A stretch of DNA of 43,229 nucleotides from Oscillospiraceae bacterium (GCA_015064015.1 SVTB01000003.1:1-43229); one strand, 5' to 3'; positions 25,463 through 33,684 are shown, numbered from the stretch's first letter. Translations and numbers: made by a program. The notes: generated from the letters alone by a model not told the origin.

Positions 25463-25699
25463 ATGACGGAGCTTCAAAAGACCCTGCACGACATAGCCGC
25501 CGCCATTGTGGACAGTCCCGATGAGGTCAAGGTGCTTTACGAAGAGGACGACGATACCATTACCATGACCCTGAGCGTTGCTCCCGACGATATGGGTATG
25601 GTCATCGGCCGCCACGGTAAGATCGCCAAGGCTATCCGTACAGTCATCAAGGCCGCCGCCGCCCCCGGTGGCAAGAAAGTGAATGTGGAGATTCGCTGA
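25463..25699 (+). CDS. khpA: KH-domain RNA-binding protein KhpA
   Basis: The 78 aa single KH domain protein has the GRHGKIAKAIR motif (GxxG loop) and a C-terminal GKKVNVEIR strand. KhpA proteins bind RNA and, in some Bacillota, act with KhpB/Jag in cell-envelope regulation. It follows rpsP, as usual, but rimM, trmD and rplS are missing after it; a terminator follows instead. An SD-like GGAG precedes the start. Confidence 0.92.
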   Translation: MTELQKTLHDIAAAIVDSPDEVKVLYEEDDDTITMTLSVAPDDMGMVIGRHGKIAKAIRTVIKAAAAPGGKKVNVEIR

Positions 25700-25719
25700 T
25701 TTTCAGTGACTCCGCAAAG

Positions 25720-25775
25720 AAAAGCCCGTACCCGAAGCGTGATAGGCGCTGTCGAAGGTGCGGGTTTTCTTTTGG
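25720..25775 (+). terminator. Terminator after khpA
   Basis: Arms AAAGCCCGTACC (25721-25732) and GGTGCGGGTTTT (25757-25768) pair with G-U wobbles. An inner AGCG/CGCT stem lies between, and TCTTTTGG follows. Confidence 0.75.
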
Positions 25776-25818
25776 TGTATACCCTTTGCATAAAAATCAC
25801 ATTTTTTTGCTTTCCCAC

Positions 25819-25847
25819 TTGACAAATTGAAAAAATGGGTGTATAAT
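25819..25847 (+). promoter_or_regulatory. Promoter of the T-box/SSS transporter unit
   Basis: TTGACA (25819-25824), 17 bp spacer, TATAAT (25842-25847): full consensus. Transcription would begin near 25854, just before the T-box. Confidence 0.85.
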
Positions 25848-25869
25848 GTCACCATTCCAAGTGAAACTC

Positions 25870-26185
25870 GGAATCAAAAGCGTTGATCGGGAAGAAGTAT
25901 TCGGATACTGCACCTACAGAGAGCCGTCGGTTGGTGCGAGACGGTGGAGAGGTTCGAAGAAATACATCCCGGGAGCTACTTTGCTGAACGCCCCTGTCTG
26001 CAGCGGAGGCCAAGGTATCGTCGGGTGCGCCCGTTATCGCGCAGAGGCATAACCCTGCGGTCATTTCCGAAGGACGTGCTTCACGAGGTTTCGACTGTAA
26101 GGCCGAAATAAACAAGAGGTGGTACCGCGGTATATCCGCCCTCTTCCCTTATTTTTAGACAGGGGAGCGAGGGTGGTTTTTTTAT
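25870..26185 (+). promoter_or_regulatory. T-box riboswitch, apparent tyrosine (UAC) specifier
   Basis: This leader has the full T-box layout. Stem I begins near GATCGGGAAGAAGTA (AGTA S-turn side of the specifier loop), with the distal GGTTGGTGCGAGACGGT region. The 3' strand of the specifier loop reads GAAATACATCCCGGGAGCT: the triplet TAC followed by A and the closing TCCCG, which pairs with CGGGA. The T-box antiterminator sequence AGAGGTGGTACCGCGG is at 26115-26130. The terminator stem (26136-26176, CCGCCCTC with GAGGGTGG) is followed by seven T. Uncharged tRNA-Tyr should stabilise the antiterminator and allow expression of the transporter downstream. The specifier is read by eye. Confidence 0.88.
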
Positions 26186-26238
26186 TGCCCGAGTCCCCGA
26201 CATTTCAGCCTGCGGGCAAGTTTTTTTGGAGGTATGCT

Positions 26239-27870
26239 ATGCTTGTCAAAATTTTCCTGATCGTTTTGTTTTTTGCCGTCACCCTTCTTGTCGGCGTGCT
26301 GTCCAACCGCTCGACCAAGGGCGTGGACGGATTTGTGCTGGGCGGCCGCTCGGTTGGCCCTTGGCTCACAGCCTTCTCTTTTGGCACGTCCTACTTCTCG
26401 GCGGTCATCTTCATCGGTTACGCGGGGAGATTCGGCTGGAACTTCGGCCTGGCCTCTACGTGGATCGGTCTCGGCAACGCTTTCATCGGATCTCTCATGG
26501 CTTGGGTGATCCTTGGCCGCCGCACCCGCGTCATGACCCAGCATTTGGGTAGCCGCACCATGCCCGATTTCTTCGGCCTCCGTTTCAATTCTAAGGCTTT
26601 GCGCTTGGTGGCCGCCGTTATCGTTTTCGTGTTCCTCATTCCGTACACAGCATCCCTGTTCAACGGCCTCTCTTGGCTTTTCTCTGCCTCTTTTGCGGGC
26701 GTGCCCTACTGGGGTTGGGTTATCATCATGGCGGTTCTCACGGGCATTTACGTTATCATTGGCGGCTACATGGGCTCCGCTATGAATAACTTCATCCAAG
26801 GTATTATCATGCTGGTGGGCATCGTGGCGGTGATCGGTGCCGTTCTGGGTGCCAACGGCGGTCTCAGCGAGGCCATTGCTAAACTGTCCGAGGGTTCCAC
26901 CGTTACGGCTGACGGCACCACCTTCAACGGTGCTTACACCTCCTTCTTAGGCCCTCAACCCCTCCAGCTTCTGGGCGTGGTCATTCTGACCTCCCTGGGT
27001 ACCTGGGGCCTGCCCCAGATGGTGGGTAAGTTCTACGCCATCAAGGATGAGGGTGCCATTCACAAGGGAACCGTTATCTCCACGGTATTCGCCCTCATCG
27101 TGGCGGGTGGTTGCTACTTCCTCGGCGGCTTTGGCCGTCTGTATGCCGACAGCGTGACCATGAACGCCGCAGGCAATGCTCCCGCATCCTTTGACACCAT
27201 CATTCCTGCCATGCTGGGTGCTATCGAGGACGGCTTGGGCAACGGCGGCGCATGGCTCATCGGTCTTGTGCTGATTTTGGTGTTGGCGGCCTCCATGTCT
27301 ACTCTGTCGTCTTTGGCCATGACCTCGGCCTCTACCATTACCCTTGATCTTATCGCGCCCCTCTCCAAAAAGCAAAAAAGCGAGAAGTCCAGTATGCTCA
27401 TCATGCGTGTCTTGCTGGCTATCTCTATTGTCATTGCCGCCGCTATCGCCATTCTGGTGGTAGGTAATGCTGAATTGGCTAAGAAGCTCTACATCTCTGA
27501 CCTCATGGGTATCTCCTGGGGCACTCTGGCGGGCTGCTTCCTGGCTCCCTTCCTGTACGGTCTGTTCTGGAAGAAGGTCACCAAGGCCGCTGTATGGGTG
27601 TCCTTCGCCACGGGTCTTGGCATTACCCTGACACAGTTCATCCTCAACGCCGTCCTTAAGATCACCTTTGAAAACCCCGTCATGGCTTACTTCTGCGGCT
27701 CGTCCATCAACGCGGGTATGCTGGCCATGCTGGTGGGCCTGGTCCTCGTTCCCGTGGTCAGCCTGCTGACGCAGAAGAGCGCTCCTTCGGGCGTGAACGA
27801 AATGTTTGCCTGCTATGACAAGGAAGTCACCGTGTCGGTGATGAGCTCTTTGGAGGAAGGCAAAAAGTAA
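26239..27870 (+). CDS. Sodium:solute symporter (SSS/PutP-like), candidate tyrosine importer
   Basis: The 543 aa protein has about 13 membrane segments. The N-terminal FVLGGRSVGPWLTAFSFGTSYFSAV matches the SSS family hallmark, and the middle holds IYVIIGGYMGSAMNNFIQG, the PutP-type sodium-binding region context. The family couples Na+ to uptake of amino acids, sugars or vitamins. The T-box leader, with an apparent Tyr specifier, points to amino acid transport, probably tyrosine. The start at 26239 is in frame with the symporter N-terminus and is preceded by TTGGAGGT; an ATG 5 nt upstream is out of frame. A terminator follows 19 bp after the stop. Confidence 0.87.
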   Translation: MLVKIFLIVLFFAVTLLVGVLSNRSTKGVDGFVLGGRSVGPWLTAFSFGTSYFSAVIFIGYAGRFGWNFGLASTWIGLGNAFIGSLMAWVILGRRTRVMTQHLGSRTMPDFFGLRFNSKALRLVAAVIVFVFLIPYTASLFNGLSWLFSASFAGVPYWGWVIIMAVLTGIYVIIGGYMGSAMNNFIQGIIMLVGIVAVIGAVLGANGGLSEAIAKLSEGSTVTADGTTFNGAYTSFLGPQPLQLLGVVILTSLGTWGLPQMVGKFYAIKDEGAIHKGTVISTVFALIVAGGCYFLGGFGRLYADSVTMNAAGNAPASFDTIIPAMLGAIEDGLGNGGAWLIGLVLILVLAASMSTLSSLAMTSASTITLDLIAPLSKKQKSEKSSMLIMRVLLAISIVIAAAIAILVVGNAELAKKLYISDLMGISWGTLAGCFLAPFLYGLFWKKVTKAAVWVSFATGLGITLTQFILNAVLKITFENPVMAYFCGSSINAGMLAMLVGLVLVPVVSLLTQKSAPSGVNEMFACYDKEVTVSVMSSLEEGKK

Positions 27871-27884
27871 TTTTGACCCATAAA

Positions 27885-27922
27885 AATCGCGCACACCTGC
27901 CCGAGGGCGGGTGTGCGCTTTT
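27885..27922. terminator. Bidirectional terminator
   Basis: GCGCACACC (27889-27897) pairs with GGTGTGCGC (27910-27918), followed by TTTT on plus and a T-run on minus, between convergent genes. Confidence 0.8.
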
Positions 27923-27929
27923 GTGCTCG

Positions 27930-29693
27930 TCAGGGCATATCTTCGGAATCTTCCTGCGCGAAGTAGCAGTGCGCACCTGCGGGGAACCGCTGGTCGGAGC
28001 TTTCCTCAAAAATGATCCATAGACGCTCCTGCCCGAACTCAAGGTGTCCTTTGACCCCCGCTCCCTCAAAGACCCACACGCCGTCCCGGTTGCTTGCGGT
28101 GAGCTTCAACGAGGATTCGGTGGTATCGTCCAAGAGAGAATTATCTCCGTCGGGGTCGGGATAAAGGAAAGTGAAGGCGTATCTGACGTTCATGTCCATC
28201 CGGGTGTCCGTTGCGTTGTCGAATGTCACGTAGGTGTTGCTATACGCCCAGTCTTTGCCCGAAGTCTCTTCCAAATTGGCATATTTGTGCCACGTGATAT
28301 CGACGGCAGCCTTGCGGAGATCCTCCTTCGGCTCGACCAAAGGGGTGTAGGTCAGGCTTGATACGTTTCTGGTATACTCGTTGGGTGAGAACGGTTCGGA
28401 ATAGCAACAATATTCATTATGATAGAGCGTCAGGGAATCCTCAAAGGAGATGATCTCCGTCTTACCGTCCCTCGTCAGATAGCGGTTGCCGTTCTCGGCC
28501 GCGAGAATGGAGTAGACAAGACGGTAATCCCCGTCTTTCGTAAGCTCATACAGGCTGTATTCCAACTCGTAATAATCCGTGCGGTCCACGTGGATCAGCC
28601 CTTTCTCGTCCAGCCAGCAGCTTTTCATGTCGAAGAAGGCATCCAAAAGGACGGGCTTACCCTTTCTTTGGGTAAAGATGGCCTTGATGGTGTAGTCCTC
28701 GTTCATGATGACCAGCTCGTCCTGTCCGTCGCCGTTGAGGTCGATCTCGTCGTAGCCCTCGTGGGAGGCATCCCGATAGGCGGTGTAAAGAAGTTGGGTA
28801 TAATATTCAAATGAAACGTCGTTCGGGAAGGTAAAGAGATCGTCGTATTCTCCCTGAAGCCATTTGGCGTGATCAAATTTCTCCAGACAGGTGGAGATGG
28901 CCTTGTAGGTCTCACGGATGGCGGCGTAGCTTGAAAAATCAGCCACGGGAAGATTCTCATCTAAAGTCTTGTCAACCAATGGGAGGTGGATGTAGGGCGT
29001 CAGCAATTTGAAGGTTCGACCGTAATCCGTGGTAGAGATGATCCGACCGTATTCTCGATGCAGTTCGTCGTGGGTCTCCTTGTCAATGGTCGTCCGCTCT
29101 CCGTCTTTGATTTGGAAATATTCAAGAACTTCTTTTTTATCCATGTCATAGAGACCACCGTAAATGGAGCTGTAGGCCATTTTGTCTCCGTCCACGCGGC
29201 CGATGTAAACGATACTTTCCTCGATGTTGCCTTCGACGGTTGAACGCTCGATAAAGAAGCGGCGATCCGTGCCAAACAGGAAGGCCCCGCCTTTTCCGTA
29301 ATTGGCCTCCAGCAGGAGGGGCTTCTTGTCCGAAATGGTGAAGATGGCTTTAACGCCTGCATGTTTGGACAGTAGGATCAGCTCGGGGGTGCCGTTGCCG
29401 TCCATGTCCTTGTAGCCGTAGCCCAGGTTTTTTGCAACTTCGGCATCCTTGCAGGCATCTACGATGCCGTGGAGGGCGGTGGCAATGGCGGCCTCCCGCT
29501 CGTCCATGCCCTCGGTATCGGGCGCGGGCAATTCCTCGCCGTTTTGCTTGGCGGTCAGGAGGGCTGTGTACTCGGCGATGATGCCGTCGTACAGAGATTT
29601 TTGCTCCTCGTAGGATGTTTCGGTCTCTTGGGTGCAAGCCGCCGCTGTCAGGAGCAGACAAAGGCAGAGCAGGATGGTCAAGAATTGTTTCAT
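27930..29693 (-). CDS. Lipoprotein of unknown function with DxDGxG-type calcium-like motifs
   Basis: The 587 aa protein has a lipoprotein signal (LLLTAAAC, Cys at residue 20) and a helical coiled segment rich in Glu/Lys. Two DxDGNG-type motifs occur: DMDGNGTPELILL (about 97-109) and DLNGDGQDELVIM (in the middle), a pattern seen in calcium-binding FG-GAP/EF-hand-like loops. The rest is beta-rich with repeated KAIFT...GKPVLLDA segments, so the protein appears to be two related halves. I do not recognise the family. SD AAGGAGA. It lies in a converging arrangement with the SSS transporter. Confidence 0.7.
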   Translation of the reverse strand: MKQFLTILLCLCLLLTAAACTQETETSYEEQKSLYDGIIAEYTALLTAKQNGEELPAPDTEGMDEREAAIATALHGIVDACKDAEVAKNLGYGYKDMDGNGTPELILLSKHAGVKAIFTISDKKPLLLEANYGKGGAFLFGTDRRFFIERSTVEGNIEESIVYIGRVDGDKMAYSSIYGGLYDMDKKEVLEYFQIKDGERTTIDKETHDELHREYGRIISTTDYGRTFKLLTPYIHLPLVDKTLDENLPVADFSSYAAIRETYKAISTCLEKFDHAKWLQGEYDDLFTFPNDVSFEYYTQLLYTAYRDASHEGYDEIDLNGDGQDELVIMNEDYTIKAIFTQRKGKPVLLDAFFDMKSCWLDEKGLIHVDRTDYYELEYSLYELTKDGDYRLVYSILAAENGNRYLTRDGKTEIISFEDSLTLYHNEYCCYSEPFSPNEYTRNVSSLTYTPLVEPKEDLRKAAVDITWHKYANLEETSGKDWAYSNTYVTFDNATDTRMDMNVRYAFTFLYPDPDGDNSLLDDTTESSLKLTASNRDGVWVFEGAGVKGHLEFGQERLWIIFEESSDQRFPAGAHCYFAQEDSEDMP

Positions 29694-29742
29694 ATGGTTC
29701 TCCTTGTTGTGCGATTTTTTACGCGGTCAAACGACTGGATAT

Positions 29743-29771
29743 ATGATATCATAAGTTCGAATGACCGTCAA
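29743..29771 (-). promoter_or_regulatory. Promoter of the 27930 lipoprotein
   Basis: Minus strand TTGACG (29766-29771), 17 bp spacer, TATCAT (29743-29748). Confidence 0.7.
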
Positions 29772-29827
29772 TAGCTATGGGTAAAAATCGGCAGGATACA
29801 CAAATTCAACCTGCGATTTTGTACAGG

Positions 29828-30712
29828 TTACCGAGATTCGGAAGAAATGTCAGGGCTCTTTTGAAGCTGCTGCAAATACCATTCGGCCATAGTGACAAAG
29901 CTGGTACGGCCGCCCTTTTCTTTGACGGACATGAAACGGTACACGGCTTCATCGCGGTTGCCGCCGCCGGGGCGGGGAAAGGCGGCGATACCCCGAAGCA
30001 GATCCATCTGTAAGCTGACAATGGGGGCTGGAGACCAGGGCTTGATATAGGGGATGGCTTCCGCTACGGCTTGATGGTTTCCATCGTACAAGCCTTCCAT
30101 GACGGCGATCATGGCGGTGCGACTTTCAAAGATGGCACGGTGCTTGTCCTTCATTTTAGTGATGCTTGCCAAGTCGGCACGATAGTGCAGGGCGGCCTCC
30201 TTCAAAAGAGAAACATCCCCCATAAAATATCCCAACTGTGCGCAAAAATAGTGCCCCTCGGTGCGGAGGATGGGGTTTTTATGTTTTGCCAGCTTGGCGG
30301 CGAAGGTGAGCGCTTCGTGGTAGCGCCCCATGTGGAAAAGGCATATGTAATGAATCCCCATGCGGCGGGGATCGTTTTCCTGCTGAGAGCCCAGGGCTTT
30401 ATACAAAGCCAAGCATTTGTAGGGGTCGCATTCCTCATCCAAGGCCTTGTCAATGGGCAGGATGGTGGTGCCGTAGGCAATGAGCGCCACGAACAGAATT
30501 AAAAGCGCCAAGGGCACCGAAAGAATTCCGGGCCAGCCGGGATTTTGGTAGGTGGTTCCCATCAGGGTGATCTTCCAGTCGTTGGCAAGAATGAACAGGG
30601 GGATCAAACAGAGAATTGCCAGGGTGATGATAAGGGATCTGCGACGCTTGAGCTTCTTGATGATAGAGGAGTAATCATTTTCGGGATACTTGTTAGGGAT
30701 TTCGTTGGCCAT
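29828..30712 (-). CDS. Membrane protein with TPR-like cytosolic part, unknown function
   Basis: The 294 aa protein has two hydrophobic helices (about 27-44 and 62-85) near the N-terminus, followed by about 200 mostly helical residues that resemble tetratricopeptide-type repeats (KCLALYKALGSQQENDPRRMGIHYICLFHMGRYHEALTFAAKLAK). This suggests a membrane-anchored scaffold. It has its own TATAAT promoter and an AAGGAG start. A weak hairpin (AACCTG/CAGGTT) overlaps its stop codon. No annotated family is recognised. Confidence 0.7.
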   Translation of the reverse strand: MANEIPNKYPENDYSSIIKKLKRRRSLIITLAILCLIPLFILANDWKITLMGTTYQNPGWPGILSVPLALLILFVALIAYGTTILPIDKALDEECDPYKCLALYKALGSQQENDPRRMGIHYICLFHMGRYHEALTFAAKLAKHKNPILRTEGHYFCAQLGYFMGDVSLLKEAALHYRADLASITKMKDKHRAIFESRTAMIAVMEGLYDGNHQAVAEAIPYIKPWSPAPIVSLQMDLLRGIAAFPRPGGGNRDEAVYRFMSVKEKGGRTSFVTMAEWYLQQLQKSPDISSESR

Positions 30713-30740
30713 GGCGTGCTCCTTGTGTTAAGATATGTAT

Positions 30741-30769
30741 ATTATAGCATAGGGGCAGAAAAAAAGCAA
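30741..30769 (-). promoter_or_regulatory. Promoter of the 29828 membrane protein
   Basis: Minus strand TTGCTT (30764-30769), 17 bp spacer, TATAAT (30741-30746). Confidence 0.7.
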
Positions 30770-30831
30770 GAGAAAGTGGATTTGCTTATTATATAAGACG
30801 CTGTTTTGACGGAAATATTACGTGGACTCGA

Positions 30832-30888
30832 ATGAATATTTTCGCGCAAAATAGTATAAATATTCATGCGGCGGCCTGCCGCATGAAT
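30832..30888. other. Overlapping competing hairpins
   Basis: ATGAATATTT (30832-30841) pairs with AAATATTCAT (30858-30867), while ATTCATGCGGC (30862-30872) pairs perfectly with GCCGCATGAAT (30878-30888). The two pairings share bases 30862-30867 and cannot form together. They lie in the 424 bp gap between the divergent 29828 gene and argC. No gene is seen in the rest of the gap up to the ARG boxes. Confidence 0.55.
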
Positions 30889-31007
30889 GAAAACCGTGAT
30901 GAAACGAGTACAAGGCAGAATAACGCCCCATAAATATATGGGGATAACATGGGCTTGGCTGTCAAAAGAAACAAGACGCGGGGATGGCGAACAGGGACAT
31001 TTGTGTT

Positions 31008-31046
31008 TATGCACAAAAATTCAGTTTTCATGCAATAAAATGAATA
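31008..31046. promoter_or_regulatory. Tandem ARG boxes (ArgR operator) upstream of argC
   Basis: Two 18 bp sites separated by 3 bp: TATGCACAAAAATTCAGT (31008-31025) and CATGCAATAAAATGAATA (31029-31046). Both resemble ArgR/AhrC boxes with TGNAT/ATNCA half-sites, and the 18+3+18 spacing is standard for the hexameric arginine repressor. They end 6 bp before the -35 box of the argC promoter. Confidence 0.7.
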
Positions 31047-31052
31047 TTTGTA

Positions 31053-31080
31053 TTGACTTTTTGTGAAGTTGTGGTATAAT
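31053..31080 (+). promoter_or_regulatory. Promoter of the arg operon
   Basis: TTGACT (31053-31058), 16 bp spacer, TATAAT (31075-31080), 57 bp before the argC start. Confidence 0.75.
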
Positions 31081-31136
31081 ATACCCTGTTGAATATAAAG
31101 TGGGGGCGTGTTTCTTGTCCCCCGTAGGAGAAACCC

Positions 31137-32060
31137 ATGAAATACGTATTTATTGACGGAAGCGCCGGCACCACGGGACTTCGCATTCACGAGCGGCTGG
31201 CGTGCCGCAAGGATCTGTCCCTTATTATCCTCCCTGACGAGCTGCGCAAGGATGAAAATGCCCGCAAAGAGGCATTGAACGCCGCCGATATCGCTTTTCT
31301 TTGTTTGCCCGATGCTGCTGCGAGAGAGGCTGTGGCGCTGACTGCGGATCCTCGCACCGTTATCATCGATACCTCCACTGCCCACCGTACCGCCGCCGGC
31401 TGGGTCTATGGTTTTCCTGAGATCGGCGGGCGACGTGATCAGATCGTGGGGGCTACCCGTATCGCCAATCCCGGCTGTCACGCCAGCGGCTTTGTGTCTT
31501 TGATCGCGCCTTTGGTGGAAAACGGACTGCTCAGTAAATCTGCCGCGCTCTCCTGCTTCTCCCTCACGGGCTACACGGGCGGCGGAAAGAAGATGATCGC
31601 TGAATATGAATCCGAGGGTCGCGATCCTCTGCTGGACGCCCCCCGCCAGTACGGCCTGACTCAATCCCATAAGCATCTGCCCGAGATGGCGGCTATCTGC
31701 GGTTTAGATAACGCACCTCTGTTCTGTCCCATCGTGGCGGATTTCCCCTGCGGCATGGAGGTCACGGTGCCGCTGTTTGCAAGTCAGCTTAAGGGAAATA
31801 TGGAGGATGTGAAAGCATTGTATAAATCTTATTACGCCACGGGCTTGGTGAGATACGCCGAAGATGCTTCCGAAGGTGGTTTCCTGTCTGCCTCTGCCAT
31901 GGCAGGCCGAGACGATCTGCAGGTGACCGTGACGGGCAATGCTGACCGTATCCTGTTGGTCGCGCGTTTCGATAACCTCGGCAAGGGCGCTTCGGGTGCC
32001 GCCATCCAGAACATGAACATCGTGCTGGGTGTGGACGAGACCACGGGGCTGTGTGTTTAA
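31137..32060 (+). CDS. argC: N-acetyl-gamma-glutamyl-phosphate reductase (type 2)
   Basis: The 307 aa enzyme reduces N-acetylglutamyl phosphate to the semialdehyde with NADPH, the third step of ornithine/arginine synthesis. The Rossmann motif is GSAGTTGLRI near the N-terminus and the catalytic cysteine is C114 in NPGCHASG. Length and the short N-terminal domain match type 2 AGPR rather than the 340 aa type 1. It is first in the arg cluster behind ARG boxes. The start follows GTAGGAGA. The stop is followed within 10 bp by hairpin repeat element B. Confidence 0.93.
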   Translation: MKYVFIDGSAGTTGLRIHERLACRKDLSLIILPDELRKDENARKEALNAADIAFLCLPDAAAREAVALTADPRTVIIDTSTAHRTAAGWVYGFPEIGGRRDQIVGATRIANPGCHASGFVSLIAPLVENGLLSKSAALSCFSLTGYTGGGKKMIAEYESEGRDPLLDAPRQYGLTQSHKHLPEMAAICGLDNAPLFCPIVADFPCGMEVTVPLFASQLKGNMEDVKALYKSYYATGLVRYAEDASEGGFLSASAMAGRDDLQVTVTGNADRILLVARFDNLGKGASGAAIQNMNIVLGVDETTGLCV

Positions 32061-32064
32061 AATT

Positions 32065-32270
32065 ACGCCAAGGAGGAACTTTTTGCAAAAAGTTCCCCCT
32101 TGGAACCCCTTCAAAAACCTTCAATCAAGAAGATTGTTCTAAAAAACGAGGGGATTTGAGCGATAACTAAAAAGGCATATAATCAATATTTTTAAAGTTT
32201 TGGGGAATCCAAAACCCTTTTGCAAAAGGGTTTTGGCGGGTTCCAAGGGCGGCGCCCTTGGCGTACCCCA
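32065..32270. repeat. Paired hairpin repeat element B between argC and argJ
   Basis: The left unit is a 16 bp stem with one mismatch (32068-32103), followed by GGAACCCCTTCAAAAA. The right unit begins AAAGTTTTGGGG, then a 13 bp hairpin (32209-32236), a second hairpin CCAAGGGC/GCCCTTGG (32243-32261) and CGTACCCC. An AT-rich centre separates two units facing outward. The element fills nearly the entire gap, ending 12 bp before argJ, so it is part of the arg mRNA. Terminator-like T-runs are absent. Confidence 0.75.
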
Positions 32271-32281
32271 AAGGAGGACAT

Positions 32282-33496
32282 ATGAAACTGATAGGCGGCG
32301 GCGTTTGTGCTGCGAAAGGATTTACGGCAAGCGGCGTGCATTGTGGCGTCCGCAAGAACCGCACCAAGAAGGATTTGGCGCTGATCTACAGCGAAGTGCC
32401 CGCATCCTGCGCGGCGGTCTATACCACCAATCTCGTCAAGGGCGCGCCTCTGGACGTGACCAAAAAGCATATTGAAAACGGCATAGCAAGGGCAGTTATC
32501 TGCAACAGCGGCAACGCTAATACCTGTAATGCAAACGGCATTGAGATCGCCGAGCAGATGTGCGATCTCTTAGGCGAGGCTCTGCATATGGATCCTACCG
32601 ACGTGGTGGTGGCCTCCACCGGTGTCATCGGGCAGCCTTTGTCTATCGAACCCATCAAGTCGGGTATCCCCGCTCTGGTGGCGGGGCTTTCGACGGACGG
32701 CTGTGACGCCGCCGCTGAGGGTATCATGACTACCGATACTGTCAAGAAGGAAGTGGCCGTGGAGTTCGAGTTGGGCGGTAAGACCTGCAGAATGGGCGGT
32801 ATCGCCAAGGGCTCGGGCATGATCCATCCCAATATGGCCACCATGCTGGTGTTTATCACCACCGACGCGGCCATCGCTCCCGAAATGCTGAAAAAGGCGC
32901 TGTCTACTGACATTGCCGCCACTTTTAACATGGTCAGCGTGGACGGAGACACCTCCACGAACGACATGGTCACCGTACTGGCCAACGGCATGGCAGGCAA
33001 CGAGACTGTTACCGCCGAGGGCGAGGATTTTGCCATCTTCATGAAGGCGCTCAACACCGTTACCGTCGCGCTCTGCCGCATGATCGCGGGGGACGGAGAA
33101 GGTGCTACCAAGCTACTGGAATGTACCGTCAGCGGTGCTGATGATATCAAGACCGCTCGCACCGTGGCCAAGAGCGTCATCTGCTCCAGCCTCCTGAAAG
33201 CCGCCATGTTCGGCGCGGATGCCAACTGGGGTCGCGTATTGTGCGCTATCGGCTACAGCGGTGCCGCCGTGGATGTTCACAAGGTGGACGTGTCCTTCCG
33301 TTCCCCCAAAGGAGAGATCCTTGTTTGTAAGGACGGTGCCGGCGTGGAATTCTCCGAGGAAATTGCCAAGGAGATCCTGCTTGAGCGCGAGATCGAGATT
33401 CTCGTGTCGGTGGGCGACGGAGACGTGTCTGCCACTGCCTGGGGCTGCGATCTGACTTATGATTACGTGAAGATCAACGGGGACTATAGAACGTAA
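32282..33496 (+). CDS. argJ: Bifunctional ornithine acetyltransferase / N-acetylglutamate synthase
   Basis: The 404 aa protein transfers acetyl from N-acetylornithine to glutamate, closing the cyclic arginine pathway; members that are bifunctional also use acetyl-CoA. The precursor self-cleaves before the nucleophile Thr: here T187 in HPNMATMLVF. N-terminal VHCGVRKNRTKKDLALI and C-terminal DLTYDYVKINGDYRT are family landmarks. Since ArgJ recycles acetyl groups, no argA or argE is needed. The start at 32282 follows AAAGGAGGAC. Confidence 0.94.
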   Translation: MKLIGGGVCAAKGFTASGVHCGVRKNRTKKDLALIYSEVPASCAAVYTTNLVKGAPLDVTKKHIENGIARAVICNSGNANTCNANGIEIAEQMCDLLGEALHMDPTDVVVASTGVIGQPLSIEPIKSGIPALVAGLSTDGCDAAAEGIMTTDTVKKEVAVEFELGGKTCRMGGIAKGSGMIHPNMATMLVFITTDAAIAPEMLKKALSTDIAATFNMVSVDGDTSTNDMVTVLANGMAGNETVTAEGEDFAIFMKALNTVTVALCRMIAGDGEGATKLLECTVSGADDIKTARTVAKSVICSSLLKAAMFGADANWGRVLCAIGYSGAAVDVHKVDVSFRSPKGEILVCKDGAGVEFSEEIAKEILLEREIEILVSVGDGDVSATAWGCDLTYDYVKINGDYRT

Positions 33497-33499
33497 GAG

Positions 33500-33684
33500 T
33501 ACGTTTGGGGGAGCTTTTTACAAAAAGCTCCCCCAAACCCCCGCAAAAATCTTAAAGTATAATATAACGGTAGAGATACTGTGCTCTACCCATTTGTTGC
33601 CCAAAATAATTATTCTGTTTTAAAAGTTTTTGAAGGGTTCCAAGGGAAACTTTTTTCAAAAAGTTTCCCTTGGCGTCCCCCCAC
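33500..33684. repeat. Paired hairpin repeat element C between argJ and argB
   Basis: The left unit has a perfect 16 bp stem (33504-33519 with 33522-33537) starting only 4 bases after the argJ stop, followed by CCCCCGCAAAAATCTT. The right unit begins AAAAGTTTTTGAAGGGTT, then a perfect 16 bp stem (33640-33655 with 33658-33673) and GCGTCCCCCC. The two units face outward from an AT-rich centre and the element ends 11 bp before argB. Confidence 0.8.

Noticed and set aside
25846-26052. Small plus-strand frame in the T-box leader
   Set aside because: The sequence is explained by T-box structure; no ribosome site.
30742-31014. Minus-strand 90-codon frame in the argC upstream gap
   Set aside because: It overlaps ARG boxes and hairpins and has no ribosome site or known motif.
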